Part shown: positions 41,419 to 46,311 of the stretch, in pieces
Numbering within the stretch: position 1 is the first letter of the stretch
How the letters are laid out: the number at the start of each line of letters is the position of its first letter
Assembly (NCBI GenBank): GCA_964440655.1
Contig: CAYTTA010000013.1
Coordinates: 1-46,311, forward strand
Reading direction: 5' to 3'
Origin: CAYTTA01 sp964440655
GTDB taxonomy: Bacteria; Bacteroidota; Rhodothermia; Balneolales; Balneolaceae
DNA length: 46,311 nucleotides
The notes under the pieces: model-generated
What the model saw: only the letters and a program-made list of their open reading frames with translations
What the model was told of the DNA's origin: nothing
Databases searched by the model: none
Made by a program: the position numbers and the translations under genes

Positions 41419-43789
41419 TCAATTGGTGAAAACGATCCTGAAACCGATCAGAAACCGCCTGTGTGGCATCGGATAGCCGTCGGCTTCAAAGTAGCCCAGT
41501 TGCTGAACTCCATCAAGTATATTTTCATAGCGTATAAGCAGCATGAACCAGCGTATTCGGGCCGACAGATCGAAATCGAGGCGGTGGAAAGAGGGCAGAT
41601 GCCGGGACGCTCCCCCATGCTGCCACCGGCCGAGGGGAACCAGATAATCTGCCGGGGTGTACTCACCGGGAGAGAAGATTCCGGAGACCCCCGTCTTGAT
41701 GTAGGCGGCCCGGTTGAAGATGTAGTTTTTCCAGTAGAGCTCTCCCTTGAACCAGATCCGCTCACCCCCTTCCCGCAGGCGGGTGTTGACCGGATGGCCC
41801 GAGGCAGTGTCGAACTGCTGCATGGTGGCGGAGACCTCCCCTTCAAAGCGGGGACTGTCGAGCTGAAGCCAGGAGGCCGCCGATTTGTTCCAGTAGGGAT
41901 CGGCGTTGACAAACACCCCGTCCGGAGCGACGAAGATGCCCTGCTTCACCTCGCGGCCATCGATCCTCGCCCCGAGGGTCAGCCAGCGGCCGATCGGCAT
42001 GGATGCGAGGGCGCCTCCGAAGCGGCCCGACTCATTCTCCAGGTCCGGATTCCCCCGGTAGTCCCGTGAATTCCAGTAGAGGGGCTGAAGATCGGGAATG
42101 ACCGAACCGGTCCCGCCGAAGAGTTCCAGAGTGAGAGGCCCCGGCGGCGTGAGAAGCAACCCGGCCGAGGCCTGGTACCCGCTCCGGCTGTCGCTCCGCC
42201 CTTCGATCCGTCCATCCACCCACCCCTCCAGCCAGGGAACGAGGGGGAGCCGGCTGAGCAGAGAGAGCGCTCCGTCTGTCCAGGTGTCCCGCGTCAGGGA
42301 GCGTCCGTTCTGGTCGTGCAGCAGGCGCAGATCCCCCCGGAGGCGGAAGTCGGACCGTCCCACCGCCAGATCCTGCCATGCGAAGGCGCCGAGATCCCGG
42401 ATCGACGTGGAGGTGGTGTCACTCGACCAGGTCAGCTCCCTCTTTTCGGTTCGGTAGTGGAGGCCTAATGCCTGACGGGGCGTTCTCTCCTCTCCCTCGG
42501 CAACTGTCTGGTAGGTCCTTCGTCCGCTTCCGATCAGGCGCGTTGCCGATGCACCCTCCGATCCGGGGTCCGGCTCTTTTGCCGGCCTCCGGAAGAGCTG
42601 CAGCCAGAGATCGTTGGTGGTGTGGTTCGAACGGGCCGAAGGCTCCATCGCCACCGCCCGGTAGGGATTGAAATGGTAGAGATGAAGGTCCGGAACGGCA
42701 TAGCCGAACGGCTGCTCCTGGTCGAGCCCGTTGTTGATATAGCCCGCTTTCAGAAGCAGGCGGTCGGAGAGGTGGAATCTGAATTTCGATACGATCTGCC
42801 TTCCCTCCAGCGTGTTCCTCGGATAGAGATCCCCGTCACGGCGGTCCCAGAAGGAGAGCTCCAGGTTGGCGCGGGGAGTGAGGTTGTGGGTAAAGCTGAA
42901 TTCCAGATTCCGGTAGTTGCCCGAACCCTCGTCAAAATTGAGGAACGTTCGGGGCTGCACGGTGTAGTGCTCATGCAGGCGCACTTCCGACCGGTGAATC
43001 CAGGAGCGGCTGGCCTCCTCGATAAATTCCACTTTGTGGATCGGCAGGCGGTTCCAGTTGATCTGCCCGGTTACCGGATCGGTCACCTCCATCTCGTTGA
43101 GCATCAGACGCTGATGCCTCTTCTCATGGCTGTAGATATCCATCCCGGTAGGCTGACCCAGCCGGCCTGTCCTGTAGGTGATCACCCCGGGTTTCCGGTA
43201 GAGGCGGTCGGCAAGATTGAGAGCCAGGAACCAGCGCAGGGTGCTGTCGGTTTCGGCAATGGTCCGGGCGGGAGAGCGGGCAGCGGACCAGATCTCCACG
43301 ATTTCAGGGGTCTCTTCCTGTTGCGGCCGGAGCATCAGATCGCCGGGATCGAATCCCGGGGTGACGGTTGTGTCAGGGCTGGTGGTGTCCGGCACCTCCG
43401 GTCCCTGGGGAGATGCGATGGTGTCGGGAGATGCGGTTGTGTCAGGAGATGTGGTTGTGTCCGGCGCCTCCGGCGTCATGATCGGTTCGGGCAACGCCGG
43501 AGGAGCCGGAACTCCGGAAGTGTCGGGCAGTNNNNNNNNNNNNNNNNNNNNNNNNNNNNNNNNNNNNNNNNNNNNNNNNNNNNNNNNNNNNNNNNNNNNN
43601 NNNNNNNNNNNNNNNNNNNNNNNNNNNNNNNGTGTCGGGCAGTGCCGGACGGGTCAGAGAGGTATCGGCCGCCATATCAACCGGTGCAACAATATAAAAG
43701 GATGCCACAGGAGGCACCGGCTCCGGCAATGCGGAGAGCCCCGGCATCAACAGAAAAAGCAATCCTATTTTTATTCCGGCCCCGATCAA
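41419..43789 (-). CDS. Putative porin (PF14121-like) split by a scaffold gap
   Basis: The mature protein (41419 to about 43300) has ~640 residues of barrel-like sequence with SHEKRHQRLMLNEMEV, HKVEFIEEASRSWIHRSEVRLHEHYTVQPRTF, YPMPHRRFLIGFRIVF at the end, as in Bacteroidota putative porins. The gene starts at ATG 43789, overlapping the CinA stop by ATGA, with signal peptide MIGAGIKIGLLFLLMPGLSA. It then reads ...RPALPDT, the gap, and in the correct frame LPDTSGVPAPPALPEPIM. The two ends use different frames only because the 100-N gap length is arbitrary. A Pro/Asp/Thr-rich repeat linker (SPDTTASPDT) leads into the barrel. A TTG at 43494 is not the true start. Confidence 0.7.
43409..43462 (-). 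repeat. Three 18-nt repeats in the porin N-terminal linker
   Basis: Plus-strand units near GGAGATGCGGTTGTGTCA encode SPDTTA/SPDTIA six-residue repeats. Confidence 0.85.
43532..43631. other. Scaffold gap inside the porin linker
   Basis: 100 N bordered by GTGTCGGGCAGT on both sides (12-nt match). The flanks encode LPDT on both sides, so a repeat tract was probably lost here. Confidence 0.7.
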
Positions 43790-45075
43790 GGAGTCCAGGG
43801 TTTGAGGTCATAGGGAAAGCGGTCCATCCCCAGCAGATGGCGGCGCAGCGACTCGGCGACGATCATTACACTCCGTTTCTTGTTGATGAGCCGCTCCTCG
43901 GCCAGGCGGGCTTCGAGGATAAACGCCCGCTCCCGGGTCCAGATTCCGATAAAGACCAGACCCACCGGTTTTTCGGGGGTTCCGCCTCCCGGTCCCGCCA
44001 CACCGGTGGTGGAAAGGCCGATATCGGCATTCAGTTCCCGGGCTACCCCTTCGGCCATCTCCAGCGCCACCTGCCGGCTCACGGCTCCATGCTCGCGGAG
44101 CGTCTCCCTGCTCACCCCCAGCTGGGCTGTTTTCACCTCGTTATCGTAGGCGACGACCCCTCCCCGGAAGTATCGGCTGCTGCCCGGATTGTTGGTGATC
44201 TCGTTGGCGAGAAGTCCTCCGGTGCAGCTCTCCGCGGTGGCCAGCGTCAGATTCCTCTCCGTAAGGATCCGGCCGATCACCTCGAGCAGGTGCTGATCGC
44301 GACCTTCCCCGTAGATCAGTGCACCCGCCTTCTCGTAGATCCGGGCGGCCAGCGGAGCCAGACGCGCCTCGGCATCTTCGAGGGTCCGGCCGGTAGCCGT
44401 GATGCGTATCGCCACTCCCAGCAGTCCCGGAAGCCAGGCCACCTCGCACCCTTCCCCGGTCCAGGGATCGAGATCCCCGATCACCTCATCACTCAGGATG
44501 CTCTCGGGCACGCCGGCTGTCCGAAGGTAGCGGACAACCCGGACCTCGCTCCCTTCCAGACACTCCTCTATTTTTCGGGCAACCCCTGTCTCCATCAGAT
44601 GGCGCATCTCGTGGGGCACCCCGGGGAGCATCGCAAGCCAGGAACCGTTGCGCGAGAGCCAGAGGCCCGGTGCCGTGCCGAGCCGGTTCATCAGAACTTC
44701 GCTCCCCTGCGGGATGAGCGCCTGATCCCGGATCGCATCGATAAATGGAAGTCCCCGGTTCTTGAACTGTTCCCGGTTGTGCTCCAGCACCTGCTCATCC
44801 ATCACCAGAGAGGTTCCGAAGAGCGAAGCCACCGCGCTTTTGGTGATGTCGTCGCGGGTCGGCCCCAGTCCGCCGGTTGTGATGACCAGCGCGGCCTGCT
44901 CCAGCGCCTCGCCAATGGCCCGGCGGATCTCCTCATAGCCGTCCCGGATAACACGGACCTCCCCGACCCGGATCCCCTTCTCGGTGAGAAATCGGCTGAT
45001 CCAGGAGGCGTTGGTGTTGACCGTGTCACCGATCAGCAGTTCGTTTCCAATCGAAATGATGTGAGCTGACAGCAT
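43786..45075 (-). CDS. cinA: CinA family protein (nicotinamide-nucleotide amidase / molybdopterin-binding fusion)
   Basis: 429 residues from ATG 45075, the family start (AHIISIGNELLIGDTVNTNASW). The N-terminal MoaB/MogA-like domain has VITTGGLGPTRDDITK and LPGVPHEM. The C-terminal PncC domain has TLATAESCTGGLLANEITN, FRGGVVAYDNEVK, and STTGVAGPGGGTPEKPVG. CinA proteins deamidate nicotinamide mononucleotide and hydrolyse ADP-ribose, salvaging NAD by-products. It overlaps the porin start by 4 nt. A frame extending to 45099 exists but adds unrelated residues. Confidence 0.95.
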   Translation of the reverse strand: MLSAHIISIGNELLIGDTVNTNASWISRFLTEKGIRVGEVRVIRDGYEEIRRAIGEALEQAALVITTGGLGPTRDDITKSAVASLFGTSLVMDEQVLEHNREQFKNRGLPFIDAIRDQALIPQGSEVLMNRLGTAPGLWLSRNGSWLAMLPGVPHEMRHLMETGVARKIEECLEGSEVRVVRYLRTAGVPESILSDEVIGDLDPWTGEGCEVAWLPGLLGVAIRITATGRTLEDAEARLAPLAARIYEKAGALIYGEGRDQHLLEVIGRILTERNLTLATAESCTGGLLANEITNNPGSSRYFRGGVVAYDNEVKTAQLGVSRETLREHGAVSRQVALEMAEGVARELNADIGLSTTGVAGPGGGTPEKPVGLVFIGIWTRERAFILEARLAEERLINKKRSVMIVAESLRRHLLGMDRFPYDLKPWTP

Positions 45076-45171
45076 CGTCGTTACATGGATTGGGCCCAAA
45101 ATAGCAACTTAACGGGCGATCACGAAAAGGAAATGGGGCTCTGCCTACAGACCGGAATTCTCCATGGGTGA

Positions 45172-45792
45172 ATGCAGGTGCGAATTCGTATCTTCTCGTC
45201 CGTGCGCAACGTCCCCAACATATTAAGTACGATCCGGATCGTCCTGGCTCCGGTCTTTTTCTACATGTATCTACAGGACGAGCTGGTCTGGCGTTCACTG
45301 AGCATCGCTGTCTTTGCCATTGCCGCCGTTACCGACTTTTTCGACGGATACATCGCCCGCACCTACAAAGTTGAATCCGAATCCGGCGTCTTTCTCGATC
45401 CGCTGGCCGACAAGATTCTCACCTTTGCCGGGTTCATCTGCCTCCCCTTTATCGACCCGGTGCAGTTCCCCTGGTGGGCGATTTGGGTGATCATCATCCG
45501 CGATGTCCTGGTGACCCTGCTCCGGGTCTGGGCCGATCACCGGGGGGTGGAGATGGAGACCCGATGGTCCGCCAAGTTCAAGACCCTGCTGCAGATGATC
45601 TTTCTCTATGCCGCCCTGCTTGCCGGGGTCTTCATCCAGTCCGAGATCACCTTCTCCTGGACGGTCCGCCAGCTGATGGAGAGCGGGGTGATGGGCGTCT
45701 GGATGCTTCTGGTCACCCTGATCACCGCCTGGACGGGGGTGGAGTACATCTGGGTGAACCGTCATCTCTTCAGCAGGCGCAAAACCGCCTGA
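45172..45792 (+). CDS. pgsA: CDP-diacylglycerol-glycerol-3-phosphate 3-phosphatidyltransferase
   Basis: 206 residues. The CDP-alcohol phosphotransferase motif DFFDGYIAR...GVFLDPLADK is complete, with all four conserved Asp. NVPNILSTIRIVLAPVFFYM is the typical start, and about five to six hydrophobic helices are visible. The enzyme makes phosphatidylglycerol phosphate from CDP-diacylglycerol and glycerol-3-phosphate in the inner membrane. It lies 4 nt upstream of the phosphatase that completes the pathway, in a clear two-gene operon. The start at 45172 sits 96 nt from the divergent CinA start. Confidence 0.94.
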   Translation: MQVRIRIFSSVRNVPNILSTIRIVLAPVFFYMYLQDELVWRSLSIAVFAIAAVTDFFDGYIARTYKVESESGVFLDPLADKILTFAGFICLPFIDPVQFPWWAIWVIIIRDVLVTLLRVWADHRGVEMETRWSAKFKTLLQMIFLYAALLAGVFIQSEITFSWTVRQLMESGVMGVWMLLVTLITAWTGVEYIWVNRHLFSRRKTA

Positions 45793-45796
45793 CCCG

Positions 45797-46270
45797 ATGG
45801 GCCGTCTGAAGATTTTTATCGCCACCCTTGCCGGAACGGGCTTTCTGCCCGTCGCTCCGGGAAGCTGGGGGAGCCTGCTCACGCTTCTTCTCCTCTATCC
45901 GGTTGCACTGAAGGCGGGGAACACCGGAATCGCGGTGGCCATTCTGACCGGTTCGCTCCTCACGCTCTGGACCGCAGAAGAGTGTGAAAACCGCTGGGGG
46001 AGAGATCCGGGCCGCGTCCTGATCGACGAGTTCAGCGGGCAGGCGGTGGTGCTGCTCTTCCTCCCGCTATCGGGCTCCCCGGGTGCCGACCCGATTCTGC
46101 TTGCTGCGGCCTTTCTGTTTTTCCGGCTGTTTGATATTTTGAAGCCTTTCGGCATAAAGCAATTTCAGGATTTTCCATCCGGTTTTGGTATATTGCTCGA
46201 TGATCTGGTCGCCGGCTTATATGCGTTGCTGAGTCTGCATTCCGTCATCTGGTTGATATCCTCTCTTTAG
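45797..46270 (+). CDS. pgpA: Phosphatidylglycerophosphatase A
   Basis: 157 residues. FIATLAGTGFLPVAPGSWGSL, VLIDEFSGQAVVLLFLP and FLFFRLFDILKPFGIKQFQDFPSGFGILLDDLVAGLYA are family motifs, with Asp-Glu and the paired Asp at the active site. It dephosphorylates phosphatidylglycerol phosphate to phosphatidylglycerol. It starts 4 nt after the pgsA stop, so both steps are co-expressed. Confidence 0.95.
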   Translation: MGRLKIFIATLAGTGFLPVAPGSWGSLLTLLLLYPVALKAGNTGIAVAILTGSLLTLWTAEECENRWGRDPGRVLIDEFSGQAVVLLFLPLSGSPGADPILLAAAFLFFRLFDILKPFGIKQFQDFPSGFGILLDDLVAGLYALLSLHSVIWLISSL

Positions 46271-46311
46271 TCTGTTCGGCAGACGGAGACATTTTTTACT
46301 CCATTATCCTG

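Noticed and set aside
42622..45069. 815-residue plus-strand frame across porin and CinA
   Set aside because: It runs through a gap and is antisense to two real genes; no signal, domain or ribosome site.

Overview
The window looks like a draft chromosome segment from a GC-rich (roughly 60 percent by eye) Gram-negative bacterium of the Bacteroidota/Chlorobiota superphylum, most likely the Balneolota/Rhodothermota branch. This rests on two C-terminal type IX secretion sorting domains of the NYPNPF kind, a PorD (DUF4835) homologue, several outer-membrane barrels of Bacteroidota type, and one clear TTG-N20-TAnnTTTG promoter. The lineage is an inference; no rRNA or tRNA gene was seen. Five runs of exactly 100 N mark scaffold gaps.

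Positions 1-30,150 are a polysaccharide (capsule/EPS) locus. It opens with two Wzi-like outer-membrane proteins separated by a small lipoprotein, then a short island of gene relics (SatD and DUF3307 remnants, an orphan VapB antitoxin) and an unrecognised outer-membrane barrel. Next come the initiating phosphoglycosyl transferase (minus) and, divergently, a WecG/TagA-type transferase and a GDP-mannose 3,5-epimerase. A tightly overlapping six-gene minus operon (17,787 down to 9,358) carries an alpha/alpha-toroid protein, a GT2, a GT2-GT4 fusion, a methyltransferase, a Wzy-like polymerase and a GT4. A plus-strand pair (17,895-20,887) encodes an alginate-lyase-family lipoprotein and a GH88 unsaturated uronyl hydrolase with a sorting tail. 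A second minus operon (27,400 down to 20,998) carries a Wzz-like chain-length protein, an MsbA/PglK-type ABC exporter and three glycosyltransferases. A secreted cohesin-dockerin protein closes the block. Together these could initiate, assemble, flip, polymerise, export, anchor and trim a probably uronate-containing glycan.

Positions 30,860-34,958 hold PorD, a small barrel and a helix-hairpin-helix/barrel protein. From 35,035 on are mostly housekeeping genes: a methyltransferase relic, phosphoglycerate kinase, a cysteine desulfurase, an ATP-grasp ligase, a Fur regulator, FtsX, a putative porin, CinA, and the phosphatidylglycerol pair PgsA-PgpA.

The most unusual property is a very high density of short imperfect tandem repeats. 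Inside genes the units are multiples of three (9, 15, 18, 24, 54 nt) and encode low-complexity linkers, often at domain boundaries or N-termini. Between genes the units include 11, 15, 15-16, 22 and 25 nt, often starting right after a stop codon, and two repeat tracts coincide with assembly gaps. A second notable point is the alginate-lyase-like protein in which the usual Asn-His catalytic pair appears to read Asn-Val.
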